This document shows positions 44,748 to 56,399 of a stretch of DNA of 64,000 nt, piece by piece. This DNA comes from Cymodocea nodosa (Eukaryota > Streptophyta > Magnoliopsida > Alismatales > Cymodoceaceae), in contig CM072339.1 in NCBI GenBank assembly GCA_036874045.1, forward strand, positions 17,863,501-17,927,500, written 5' to 3'. Position 1 is the stretch's first letter, and every line of letters starts with the position of its first letter. The translations under genes were made by a program, and so were the position numbers. Under the pieces are notes generated by a model that was given only the letters and a program-made list of their open reading frames with translations, had not been told where the DNA came from and did no database searches.

Positions 44748-46569
44748 GAAAGGTTAATACCTGACGAGTTTAGCTAACGGAAAGGAATCGTTGAATTCTA
44801 TCAAGTTGGCATCAGTGTAGTATGTTTATTTCTATATGACTTTTTAATATGTTTGAACTTGAAGTTAATGTTGATGTCTTTCTTTAGTTTATATTATTTT
44901 GTAAGTTAAGATGAAAGAAAAAGAGAAATTTCTCAAACTAATAATTGAGACTTTGATGTTATTTCAAGAAGAGGAGGAATATGCTAAAAGATGTCTATTT
45001 GTTTTTTTGAATATTTTAGTAGGGATTGTAACTAATTCAACTTTATTTTCAAGTACAAGTTATATTTATGGTAAACAAGAAGCAAAATATATAAGAAAAT
45101 TACTAGATCCTTTTCTACCACATCAAACTTACAATTGTCAAAAGATTTATAAAATGAGTCAAAGTATTTTCAAGGATTTTTGTGATTTAATGAGGAGTGA
45201 AGAAGTCCTTATAGATACCAATAATATCAATGTAGAAAAGAAGTTTGTCATATTCCTTATGACAATTAGACAAAATCAAAGATACAAAGTAACTATAGAG
45301 TGATTTAGTCGATCAAGTTGGATAGTTAGTAAATATTTTAATGAAGTCTTGAATGTTGCATTACGACTAAATTGTGTGCTTTTAACAAGACCTTTATCTA
45401 AAATACCAAGTTGAATTCGAGATGACTCAAATGTATACCCATATTTTAAGGTACATTGTTACTTTTGTAGTTTCTTTATCTTAAATGTTATTTTAATCAA
45501 TATCAAAATAAAATTACATATTTATAGGATTGCATTAAAGCTATTAATGGTACACATATCAAAGTAACTATTTATAGATAAGAAACAACAAGATTTAAAA
45601 ATAAAAAAGGTGAATTGTCTCAAAATGTAATGGCAACATGTAATTTTAATATAAAATTTACATATATTTTAGTTGGTTGGAAAGGATCAGCTATTGATAC
45701 TTGTGTTCTCCAAGACGTAATTGCTAGACCTAATGGTTTTTAGGTTTCACCAAGTAAATATGTTTTTTATTTTTAGAACTTATAAAGATATCACCATACT
45801 AATTTTTTTTTTTATACAGGTAAATTTTACTTGGTTGATACTAAAGATATCTGAATCGACCAGAATATATTTGTCTATATTGAGGTATAAGATATCATCT
45901 ATCTAATTATATTAATGATAGAGTTCCTCGTAATACTATAGAAAATTTCAATAACAGACATTCACAATTGAAAACAATCATTGAGAACACATTTGTAGTT
46001 GTAAAACATCAATTCTCAATATTACAATGTCAGATACCATATCTATATGAAACATAAGTGAAGATTGTCATCACATATTTTTACTTTATAATTTCATTTG
46101 TAAGACTAATAAAGAAGATTTACTTAAAAACTTGCAAGATCAGTTGGAATAGTTAAATATTATTGATGACATACAATCAATAGGAGAGATACATATGAAA
46201 AGAAATGCATAGGTTGGAATGAGTTAAGAATAAATAAAAGAAATTATAGATAATATACACAAAGATACGATGATGGTAATGTGAGATATAAGAACTACTT
46301 GATATTATTTAGCATTGTAATATCTAAATTGAGATGTATTTATACTTTTCAAATATTATTTATAATAATTAATTAAATTGTCTATACTTTTAGACAAATG
46401 TATCATTTTTTTTTATTGATTAATTTACTTCTTTTTGTCATTTCCTTTCTACTGTATATTAACCTTCTATCAGAATTTTCGTTTGAACTTTTCATCGTTA
46501 ATTAAACATTTATTAAAAATTTTCTTTTTTATTTTTGTAAGAATTTTTTATCGTATACTAACGATCCCC
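44748..46569 (+). mobile_element. P4: near full-length PIF/Harbinger element
   Basis: Left end AAAGAAAGGTTAATACCTGACG is the P3 terminus with G-to-A changes; the right end read in reverse is GGGGATCGTTAGTATACGAT. AAA lies on both sides (44745-44747, 46570-46572), possibly a changed TAA duplication. The subterminal GGAAAGGAATCGTTGAATTC segment matches P3 and P2. Length 1.8 kb with a transposase gene but no Myb-like ORF. Confidence 0.75.
44911..46215 (+). pseudogene. PIF/Harbinger DDE transposase relic (P4)
   Basis: Open frame 44911-45303 gives the N-terminal helical part: YIRKLLDPFLPHQTYNC, IYKMSQSIFKDFCDLM, VEKKFVIFLMTIRQNQRYK, which is the usual lead-in of plant Harbinger transposases. After a TGA the frame continues (WIVSKYFNEVLNVALRL), then an intron with GT/AG ends at 45451-45527, then DCIKAINGTHIKVT, GWKGSAIDTCVL and NNRHSQLKTIIENTF. 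Family members have Asp in the first motif (A-I-D-G-T-H); here it is Asn, so one catalytic residue of the DDE triad is lost, while the second Asp and the Glu are recognisable. Around eight stops or frame breaks. The acidic tail is shared with P2, P3 and P5. Confidence 0.85.
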
Positions 46570-46572
46570 AAA

Positions 46573-47868
46573 TGATTGATGAGGACCTACGGTACGTTCG
46601 CAGCTAGCAAGAAATTTGAAAGAAACCTTAAATTGGGGGGTTAAGATTTTGCACGTCTAATGAAACCATGAATCTGCATAATTAATGTGATTGACGATTT
46701 AAAAAAAACCATTTGGGACGTCGGTCCGAATTAGCTTAGAGTAGCGACGATTCATTTTCTCTCTTAATCAAAATTTTCATTCATTGGGAATTGGTATCTT
46801 CCTTTCGGATTCGTCTCAATCAACAAATCAGTTAAAAACAATTATATACACAGCAGTGGATGCCGTATCATATCATGGTTGGTAGAATTTTTTTTTCTTA
46901 TACTAACCTTATTAAAAATATACTAAATCGACAATGATGTAAGATAAAGACGAATATGGGGTTTGATTAAGGTCTGTGGTAGTTTAGAATTTAACCATGC
47001 GTGCACGTCCAGATGCGTAAAATTGCAAGTGAGAGTACGCACAAAATAAGTACTTCAGATATATATATATATATATGTATACATACAACTGATGTGACGC
47101 GTACGGATAAATTTATTAAAATTAAACACCACCAACGATTACGCTGATCGATCAACACGAAAAGGATGGATGGATGGATGGATGGCGTGCGAGATGAGGC
47201 GCTTGCGCTGCGGAGGACCGCAACGTGGCCGATCGGAGGCCTCACCATCCGAATCCGTTTACAGTTTACCGTGCCGATTTCAGAGCCACAAAGCTCGTTA
47301 TCAAATCCATCCCAAGATTAAGTACGTACCTTTCTTCTATATATATATTATCCGCAGGCGTTTGGATGATGGTGGTGGTAATTAGCAGCATGCATATATA
47401 TATATATATATAGATATATAAGAGAACAATGATATATATATATATGGTCCCCCTTTTGCCTGCAACAGGATAATATAATTTGGTGGGTACGTGTGGAAAG
47501 AGAACGAGAGAGGAAGGTAAGGTAAGAGAATGGATTGGAGGTGGTGTGTTTAATCTGCCCAGAGAAGCAATTGATTAATTTTGCATGCATGGCTGGGCCT
47601 AGATCTGTGTCCCTGCCCATGCTTTGTTTTGTGGGGTGCATGATTCGGTTTTGGATCAACTGGTGCGTCGTAAATAACGCGCCAGGAGACATGAATTTAA
47701 TACACACCAGCAATATTATTAATTTATACTGCGAGCGTCATCGTTTATGGGCCGGCCACTTGTGCACTGTCTCGCAACCCTTAAAAAATTATAAATTTTA
47801 AAAAAATACGTGGCAAGCCTTACAAGCGCCATGCGTCGCAACCGTTGGAAATTTCCTGAGGTCCCCAA

Positions 47869-47907
<39 letters not shown>

Positions 47908-48456
47908 TGTATGTATGTAAGATGATAGGAAGACGACATCATCCAGACTGACCCAACACATATACTCGGTAGAATTGATTTACTTATTTTGAGATTTACA
48001 AGACGATATACATGGATTTATTTGCAAGCTTTGCATTTTTATCTAAATATATTAGACTTTTTAAAATGTGTTGCAGTATTCAAAAGCTTTGCATTCCCTC
48101 CTGAAAGCAAGGTTGGAGACCACCACTGCGGAAATCCTTGCAGAAGAGAGCCCACCAGATGATGCCCTCGAACAAAATGGTCCCAAAGCACCACCCACTG
48201 CCAGAGACATATAATTTTAGTTAAATCAAGCTGCTCCCACTTCAAAATTTACATGTGGGCCGGGGGAATATATATATATAAAGCTGCATGAAGTAAACCT
48301 TGTAAATTCCAATAATGTTTTTGGAGATCGAGTTAACATACATTATTCCAATATGGTTCATGGTGTGACGGGTGACTCTCTCAATTTAAGTGTGAGATTG
48401 CATGGTGGGATTCTTAATTTCATGACGACCAAAAATTCATTGTTTGCAGGAAGTCT
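46573..48456. other. Intergenic region rich in simple repeats
   Basis: (TA)n at 47060-47078 and 47391-47444, (GGAT)n at 47164-47185, and (AC)n with (ATGT)n at 47869-47919. GC-richer patches at 47160-47300 and 47540-47860 have ORFs without recognisable domains. Possible promoter or untranslated sequence of an unseen gene; no gene supported. Confidence 0.5.
48061..48210 (-). pseudogene. Isolated coding-like fragment of unknown origin
   Basis: A 49-codon minus-strand frame (MSLAVGGALGPFCSRASSGG, then LSSARISAVVVSNLAF) is far GC-richer than its surroundings and has a codon-like composition. Two other minus frames are also open across part of it. No family recognised and no continuing exon found. 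It may be a captured or decayed exon; low confidence. Confidence 0.2.
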
Positions 48457-48681
48457 ATTAACAAATCTTGTTTTTTCAATGACCATACAACTTCCTTGAG
48501 CTTCAAGCATCCTCAGTCGTAATTAATCTTGTGTGGCTTTCACCTACAACAATAATTAGAAATTAAGAATAATAATGATGCATAATTAGGAATGGTAATC
48601 TATCTCAATTTGTCTTGCTAAAACATAAATGGAAATTTAAATATTTACAAATGCATTATTTTAACTCATCCATATAGTTCA
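48457..48681 (+). repeat. Long direct repeat, left copy
   Basis: Pairs with 51415-51700 in the same orientation (shared blocks CAATTTGTCTTGCTAAAACA and TTAATCTTGTGTGGCTTTCA). The two flank the TNP2 relic at a distance of about 2.96 kb. Confidence 0.8.
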
Positions 48682-48829
48682 AACATGAATGGAAATTTAA
48701 ATAAATAACTTAAATATTTACAAATGCATGCATTAATAGATTGTTTATTTGTTTTATGTTTGTTTTTATACAAGCACACTTTAGAATATACTAAAAAAGT
48801 GAAAATTTTATTATGTTTGCTGAGGTTTA

Positions 48830-50870
48830 TGAAACTATTGATGGAAGGATAAAATATTCATATGGTAAATGTACTAATGGATTTTGACAAGATGTTCAAC
48901 ACTATAAAAACATTTATTTTAAAAAGAAATTCTTCAAAATTACACAACTTGGAGATATCATAAGGAAGTTATATCTTAGTAAATGTTTAATACAAATATT
49001 CATAATGATGATAGCAGTAGTGAAATAAAGTAATGTTTATGATGGTCTATCGGAAATATTTGGAGATATATATGATGATATATCTGAAGGATTTGAATAA
49101 AGAGAAGAAACTCATAAACATGAATATGGCTATGCTAAGTCTTTTTATAATATAATTTAAATGACGTCAACCAAGAGTTATACCTTAGTTGTTAACAGTT
49201 TACTAAGTTGCTTTTATAATCCATTTGTTTTATATAAAATATTTAGGTTGGTAAAAGTTTACTAAGTTGCTTTTATAATCCATTTGTTTTATATAAAATA
49301 TTTAGGTTGGTAAAGCGATAAAGCATTTAATATGTTACTTTTCTTATTAATAATGTCTTTCTAACGACAAATTTACCTAATAACATGTATAAGTTGAAGA
49401 AGTTAACATCATAAGAAAATTATGTATGTTTAGATGATCATATTTTGTTATGGAAAGAATATGTCAACTCATACTCATATTCTAAATGTAGAAAATTAAG
49501 GTAGAGAAATAAACATAGCATTAAGGAAGATGATAGAAGTCAATCTACAAAGGTAAGAAAAAGTTTTGCAATAGTAATTTGTTATTTCCTTATCACACCT
49601 TGACTTTAAGAACTATTCATGTCATCTAAAATAGTTGCTTTGATGAGATGATATCATAAATATTGCATTGATGATAATGTCTTGAGACATCTTATAGATT
49701 TTTCAACTTAGCAAACTTTCAATAACATCCATGAATCTTTTAGTATTAAATCTTGAAATGTTTGACTTGAATTAGTAAGTGATGGGTTTAACTCTTTTAG
49801 AATAATAAGCACAACATATAACATTTGATTAATCATTTTGATTTCATACAATTTACCACTTAGATGTGTATGAAATAGTCAAACATATTATTTTTAATCA
49901 TACCTAAGTCAATTTCACTTAATAATGCAATGATGTTTACGTGCAACCATTAATTAATGATTTAAAACTCTTATAGGTTGGATGCATACAAATGTATGAT
50001 CAATCAAACCCAAAAAACATTCCAAATGGGTGTAGCACTTCTTTGGAGTACTATATATGATTTTCTTGGTCATACAATGATATCAGGTTAGAACACCAAA
50101 GGAGTTTTTGCTTACCTATCATGTTATAAAGACATATATACTTATAATTGTGATATGGAAGGAAATACTATTATATAAAGCATCAAAGATTCCTACAACA
50201 TAATTATAAATAGCAGTCTAAAAATTCATTGTTTTATGAAACATGTAAGTAAAGAACACAACCTAGAGCTCTTTTTGGTGTGCAAGTATTATCTCAAGTG
50301 GAAAACCTCACTTTCATTTTAGGGAAGGGTGATATTGCTTCAAAGAAAAGAAGATTAGATGACAATGGAGAAACCATTAACTTGAAAAAGAAAAGTATTT
50401 TTTTTGAGTTACCATATTAGAAATCACTTCTCATACAATATAATGTCGATATCATGCATATTGAAAGGAATATACATCATAAAATTGTTGACACTTTTTT
50501 AAACATTAAATTTAAAGCAAAAGATACAAAAGAAGCATGTTTTAATTTAGAAGATATGAGTGCAAGAGATTCTCTTCATATTAACACAGATGATGATATA
50601 AGAATTCTACTTACATCTTATATAACAATCAAGCAATAAAAGAATATGTTCTAATAATTACTCAAGGAAGTTAAAGTTCTTGATAATTGTATCTCTAACA
50701 TGCATAGATGCATTTATCTTGAATTAAGAAAAATAGCATGTCTAAAGAGTTATGATTATCATGTTTTAATGTATCAATTGGTTTCACTATTATTAAGTAA
50801 ACATTGTCTCACAATGTAAGTAAAGTACTTATTGAGCTTTGTACTTTTTTCAAAGACCTATGATTGAAGA
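48830..50870 (+). pseudogene. En/Spm (CACTA) TNP2 transposase relic
   Basis: The firmly recognised part is 50395-50860: FFELPY, YNVDIMHIERNIHHKIVDTF, LNIKFKAKDTKEAC, NLEDMSARDSLH, then SYDYHVLMYQL and VSKVLIELCTFFKD. This is the central region of plant TNP2-like transposases (V-M-H-I-E-K-N-V with the downstream S-H-D-Y-H-V-L-M motif). Sequence from about 48830 to 49560 and 50140-50390 has weaker fragments (FKEHNLELFLVCKYYLKW) that fit the upstream zinc-binding and transposase parts. Many stops. CACTA-type termini were not identified with confidence, though CACTA/TAGTG motifs occur near 51708. Confidence 0.8.
49198..49314. repeat. Perfect tandem duplication of 59 bp
   Basis: Unit GTTTACTAAGTTGCTTTTAT onward (59 bases) at 49198-49256 is repeated immediately at 49257-49314 with no mismatch until the last base. 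The perfect copy inside an otherwise decayed element indicates a recent duplication. Confidence 0.95.
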
Positions 50871-51414
50871 CTACAACTAGATTGCAATTTGTAAATTAGA
50901 TTTTCAAGTCACGGTAACTCTAGGCACACTTGAGAACATATTTCCTTCATCTTTTTTGATATCATAGTGTATTTACATATTCATTTAGTTAAAGAAGCAC
51001 ACATTGTAGGACCAATGTATCACTAACGAATGCATCTTATGGAAAGATGAATATGATACATTGTATACATTATAAATTTATAATTTTATTGTGATAATAA
51101 CATGATGCTATCTATAATATTATTATTTTTAAGTACATTTTCTCTCTCGAATTATATGTTCATACTACATGTTATCTTAAAGATTCAATTGTAAATGATT
51201 ATTTAGCAATGAGAATCATGACATTTTGCTTAAGATATATGCAAGGAGTTCAAACACAATTTAATTGATTGCTATAAAATGATTATTATCATAATATTGT
51301 ACTACAAAATATTCTCGCATTTATTCATAATTAAAGATTACAAGCAACATATTTCCAAAAAGTCATACAAAATTACTATAGTCTATTAACATTGATATTT
51401 TTTACAAGCAATGC

Positions 51415-51700
51415 ATTAACAAATCTCCTTTTTTTCAATGACTCTATACAACTTCCTTGATCTTCAAGCATCATCAATCATAATTAATCTTGTGTGGCTT
51501 TCACCTACAAAAATAATTAAAGAATAAAAAACATAATTAGAAATTAAGAATAATATGATGCATAATTGGGAATAGTACTCCATCTCAATTTGTCTTGCTA
51601 AAACATAAATGGAAATTTAAATATTTACAAATGCATGAACCCAAACAACATTATTTTCGATTATATCTATAATTATTTTAACTCGTCCATATAGTTGAAA
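51415..51700 (+). repeat. Long direct repeat, right copy
   Basis: Partner of 48457-48681. Contains about 45 extra bases near 51635-51680 and a small insertion near 51520 relative to the left copy. Confidence 0.8.
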
Positions 51701-53689
51701 TAGTAGTGCACTATAGTCTACACAAATTTTAATAACTATTTCGCACCGTACTATACCTAAAAGACATCTCTAAACTTTTTTATTGGAATCTTTACTTAAA
51801 AAGAATCGTTGGACCATTGTTATTATTTGTAATTTTACATGTATAATGTTGAATCTATGACATTATATATGAAATAAATAAAATGAAAAATATTTTTGTA
51901 TTAAGAAATGAAAGAAATCACTTATTAGTTATTAATTATTTACCTATTATTCATGTATTGGCAATGGCATAATAATAATAAGATAGTTAGGTGAAGTAAT
52001 ATTAGGTCCTTAAAGTTTAAGAAAATTAACTGTAAGGAAAGTACATATTTATAGAAACATTATAATACAAACCTAAAATTAGAAATTTTACCCGTGGTGA
52101 AGGGATATAACTTAATTCAGAAGAGAATGCATTATATTTTGTGATTGGAATCCACCATGAGAGACAAGCTAAAATTTACGAATATTGAAAATATATAAGT
52201 TTATATGTAAGAATGTTTGATATAACAATTAATAAAAGAAATTAGAAAAATAATGAATAATTTACCTATTATAGGAAGAGTTGTTTCATTTTTCTTATCT
52301 CATCTTTCAATTAAAATGCATTTGATTTGATATCTTGTATATCTTTCTTTATATTTTCTTTTCCAACAACTGTAAAATAAAAAATAAAATAAAAAAATCT
52401 TCTTTGTTGTGATCACCAAATGTCTGTAGGTCCTGTATCAAAACCTAAACATCATACTTGACCACATTATTCTTTTCCAAGTACTTGTCTTAATATGTTC
52501 TTTTAAGTACATTTCAATTTTCTTCACTTTTCTTTTGACTTAAATTCTATTTTATTTTTTTATTTATTTCTTAATAAAAGTACAACATAATATGAGAGAA
52601 GATTATTGTATTAAAAAAATAAAACTATATATAGAATTAAAAAAACAAAGATACCACTTTCAATTTAGGTAGTAGATCAACTATAGTCTCATGTCTTTGA
52701 TTTTTGCTAATGATATACACTTCACTCTTGGCTCATTTCTAGTTTCTTTGTGTTACAAGCAAAATTAAATATATAGTAAATATGTTATAAAAAAACAAAT
52801 GAAATATATACAATTGTAGAACACTTACATAATTATTAGTAATCCTAGTTAAGTTTCATTGTCCTACGTAATGTTTCAATGACATTAGCACATGATTGTA
52901 AACAATTTTTTCACTTTTTTCCTGTAATTAAATAAAAATACAATTAACTTGCTATTAATTTATAAAAGTAGAAGTAAAGAAATTACCTTAAATTCGTTAG
53001 AACACCAAAAATTTCTTAATTTTTCTCATTGGTGAGGGACGGCATAAGCATCGTTTGGGAGTGTGTCACTTCCTCTAGTGTCTGTATGTTGTTGATGTAA
53101 GTGATATTTTTGTCTTCTAATCATTTCTAATTGCCTTCATTATCTAAGTTTGAACAATTGGTGTCTATGGAATCTCAAATTGTTCTTAAAGTACATAAAA
53201 AATTTCAATATCATCAAGAATTAGAATCAAATAATCATTAAGGATAATATAGAAATAATATATTATTATTTTGTGTAATGCATCTTCTAATATGCTATTA
53301 TTATCCAAATCAAACATATGATGTCAATCAACTATGTCAATTGATAATGTATCTCTTTTCTTAGTTATTTACTTCACACTATTTTGGTCTCATAGATTTA
53401 ATATTAAGAAGTAATGTTGATCCTTTTCATCTCTTTTCCTAAGTGCATATGTGCATTTCTTCAATCTCCTCATCTTCATGTGATGCGTGAGATGCCTTTG
53501 CTTCTCATGTTCTTGTAGTTTCAACTCCTATTTGTAATAGTAAATCTATAGTTTTAGATGTTATTGACCCTTCTGATTATTGAGACATTGACGGAGTTTC
53601 TTGATTTGAATCCTGACTAGAAATTTTCATTTTCCTGCATAATATTTTTCTTTTTAATCTATGCACCGCACGTGTAAAAAGCAAAATCA
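51701..53689. other. A+T-rich stretch, no gene recognised
   Basis: No long ORFs. May include more of the decayed CACTA element; nothing could be assigned. Confidence 0.4.
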
Positions 53690-53885
53690 ATCTATTAAAA
53701 CAGTAATAACAGTAATATCTTCCATGCAGTAGCATTAAAACAATAATATTAAACACTAATATTAATTGTTTTTCCATGCAGTGTATGCTGAGTTATATTA
53801 AACAGTAATGTCAATTGATTTTCCATGCAGTGCTTGCTATTCAAGTAATATTAAAACAGTAATATCAATTGATAAATATCTTCCC
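53690..53885. repeat. Imperfect tandem repeat, unit about 55-65 bp
   Basis: Three to four copies of a unit with ATTAAAACAGTAAT, then TTCCATGCAGTG. It overlaps the minus ORF 53577-53777, which has no recognised domain. Confidence 0.6.
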
Positions 53886-55159
53886 CACAGTGTTTCCCAG
53901 TGCCAATCACCGGGAAGAAGTGTCGCAGGCAATAATCGTAGATGACCCACGTATGCTTCTCCTTCACATGGATTTTAAAATAACATGCTTGTTTCTCATA
54001 TGGATTTTAAATTAGATTGTATGTAGCATCAACTTGCAAGCACAGGCGGTAGAAACATAACATACTTTACAAGGAATGGAGCATGCATGAAAGAATGTTT
54101 TGAAACATACAAATAGACCGGGATTAACTCAATATGAATACCTGTAAAAGAATTAGTAATTGGATAAGAAAATGTATCGAATAAAAGAATCACAAGATGT
54201 TCACAAGCAGAACATGCAATGTGATGTCATTAAATTTTGTTTTGAATCACTTTTAAAACTAAGAAACACTGCATGAAAAGTTGGTCTGTGTCCATTCAGA
54301 GAAATCACTTAAAAAGTGAATGGGAATTCCATCAAATTACCCACCCATCCACATTGAATCAGGACATCCTGAGAATGAACAGTAAAATTGACCATTTCTT
54401 TCACTCAGAATGACCTTTCTTTGAAGGATCATGTGCCATTAAAGTTGTTACTCTGAAAGGAAACCTACCATTCGGTTGTCACCTAATCAATCTCAAAGAA
54501 GGTTGCCTCTCTTAGTCTTGACTATACTACTGAACTGCAAACTTGGTGTATATACTTGTGCAGAAAGTCTGCTAACCAATGTACTGGTGAAGATGGTATT
54601 CATTGAGAAAGAAATATAGAAAATTTAATTGACAGGTCACATGAATTGTCAAATACATTGAACTAGTATGAAAAGGATAAAATTTTTGTCAGATCAAAGA
54701 TTTGCATATTAGTTAACTGCATCCTGTTTGATTTCCTTATAGAGTTTTTTAGGATATTTAGGATCTTAATCCACATAGCCCTATCCTATTATGGCACTCG
54801 GTTGACATGACAACACATTACACCTGAAATTTTCTCCTCTAGTTATTTTCAGCAACCAACTGACCAAACCCATTCTCTCTTCTCTTCCCCACCTGAAGGC
54901 TCAAGCAGCCCTTCTCTGACAATGTAGAAACTTTCTGGTGGCACCTATATTTCTCTATTGTTTTGCATTTTAGGCTAGATCTGAATCATACAGAAATTTT
55001 TCATATCACTGTTATTTTTTATCATATATTATTACATAGGTCTCATGTATGTCACACAGATCTAGCATAAAAAGTTGTGGATTTGAGATTTTGTATATAG
55101 GATCTGATTATTTTTCATTTCTTTTTCTATTTTAGACTAAATAACACATAACCACATAG
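53886..55159. other. Unassigned intergenic sequence
   Basis: Average complexity, slightly GC-richer at 54350-54950; no ORF above 60 codons and no domain. Nothing recognised. Confidence 0.4.
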
Positions 55160-55514
55160 ATTAAACCTGAATTTTCAAGTGAATAACATTTTTGGGCAGA
55201 AACAAAGAGCAAATATTTTAAACTGAAAAAAATATATATATGAATAACATAGAAATCAAAACATTTCTAAACAATAAAATAACAATCGTCTGTGCTATAA
55301 TCTCACTATATGAGATCGATTACATGAATTCTTTTTTTCCATATACTTCTAGTTCATTGTAGCAAGGATAGTTGACAAAGGAATTAAGAAAAAAACTACA
55401 ATTCATTCCTAGGGAAGAAAAATTTACATATGACTATATTCGGATATATGGATAGTCCATATACTCGACATTACAAAAACTACATAACACGTATATAACT
55501 TTCTAACTTTAACA
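55160..55514 (-). repeat. 3' LTR of a Ty1/copia fragment (left end approximate)
   Basis: Minus strand starts TGTTAAAGTTAGAAAG directly after the purine tract AATTTGAAGGGGGAG (55529-55515). This tract-plus-TGTT arrangement is typical of plant copia 3' LTRs. The far end near 55160 is an estimate. Confidence 0.65.
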
Positions 55515-56290
55515 CTCCCCCTTCAAATTGGAACATAAAAATTAAATAGTCTCAACGTGTTATAAAAATTAGCAAAACAACTAATAAGAAGAGTCTTAGT
55601 AAAAATGTCTGCAACCTATTGAGAGGATTAAGTATAAGTAGTACTAATCATTTTGTTAAGGATCAATTACTCAATATAATGACAATCCACTTAATGTGTT
55701 TAGTTTTTTCATGAAAAGTCTCATTATTTGCAATGTATATAGTAGTTTGATTATCATAGTGCAAAGAGATAGGAGATGGAATAGTTATCCCCAATTCAAC
55801 AAGAAGATTCTTAATCCACACGATCTCTTAACTAACATGCCTCATTGCTATGTATTCAAATTTAACACTAGAAGTAAAGACAACACTTTGCTTTTTACTA
55901 CATTAAGTGATGAGATTTCCACTAAGGTATGTACAAAATCTTGAAATTGACTTTCTATCAACCTTGTCACCTGCATAACTAGCATTAGAGTATGTGGCAA
56001 GAGTGAGGTTGGAGTTTTTGGAGTAGATTAACCCCTTCCCAGGGCACTATTTTATATAAACAATAATTTGTAATGCACTTTGTCAATAAATCTCTTTAGG
56101 CTCTTGCATAAATTGACTTAGCAAATTAACTACAAATGTAATATCTAGATGTGTAACTAAAAGATAAATTAGTTTACCAACCAAACATCGATATCTCCCA
56201 ACATTCTGAAAGGATTCAGTCTCTTTTTTCTAAAGTTGTGAATTTAGCTCCAATGGTGTCTACACTAGCTTGCACCCAGGCATGCTTTTT
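55515..56290 (-). pseudogene. Ty1/copia reverse transcriptase end and RNase H relic
   Basis: Minus strand from 56290: RYRCLVGKLIYL, HLDITFVVNLLSQFMQEP, the usual tail of copia RT; then GKGLIYSKNSNLTLATYSNASYAG is recognisable as the Y-S-D-A-D-W-A-G RNase H start with Asn in place of the first Asp, then KSISRFCTYLSGNLIT, SKKQSVV, SSVKFEYIAM, LLVELGI and TKHIKW. The frame decays before the purine tract at 55529. About 240 residues of pol remain, with several stops. It is a 3' fragment: RT fingers, integrase and gag are not in the window on this side. Confidence 0.88.
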
Positions 56291-56399
56291 TGTGTATGCT
56301 AAAAACTATAAAAGTAGAATGACTAAAGTATAAATTACGCTGATGTATTTACCATTGATATGTGTTATGAACTTTTATTTTTACTGAAACAATGATGAA

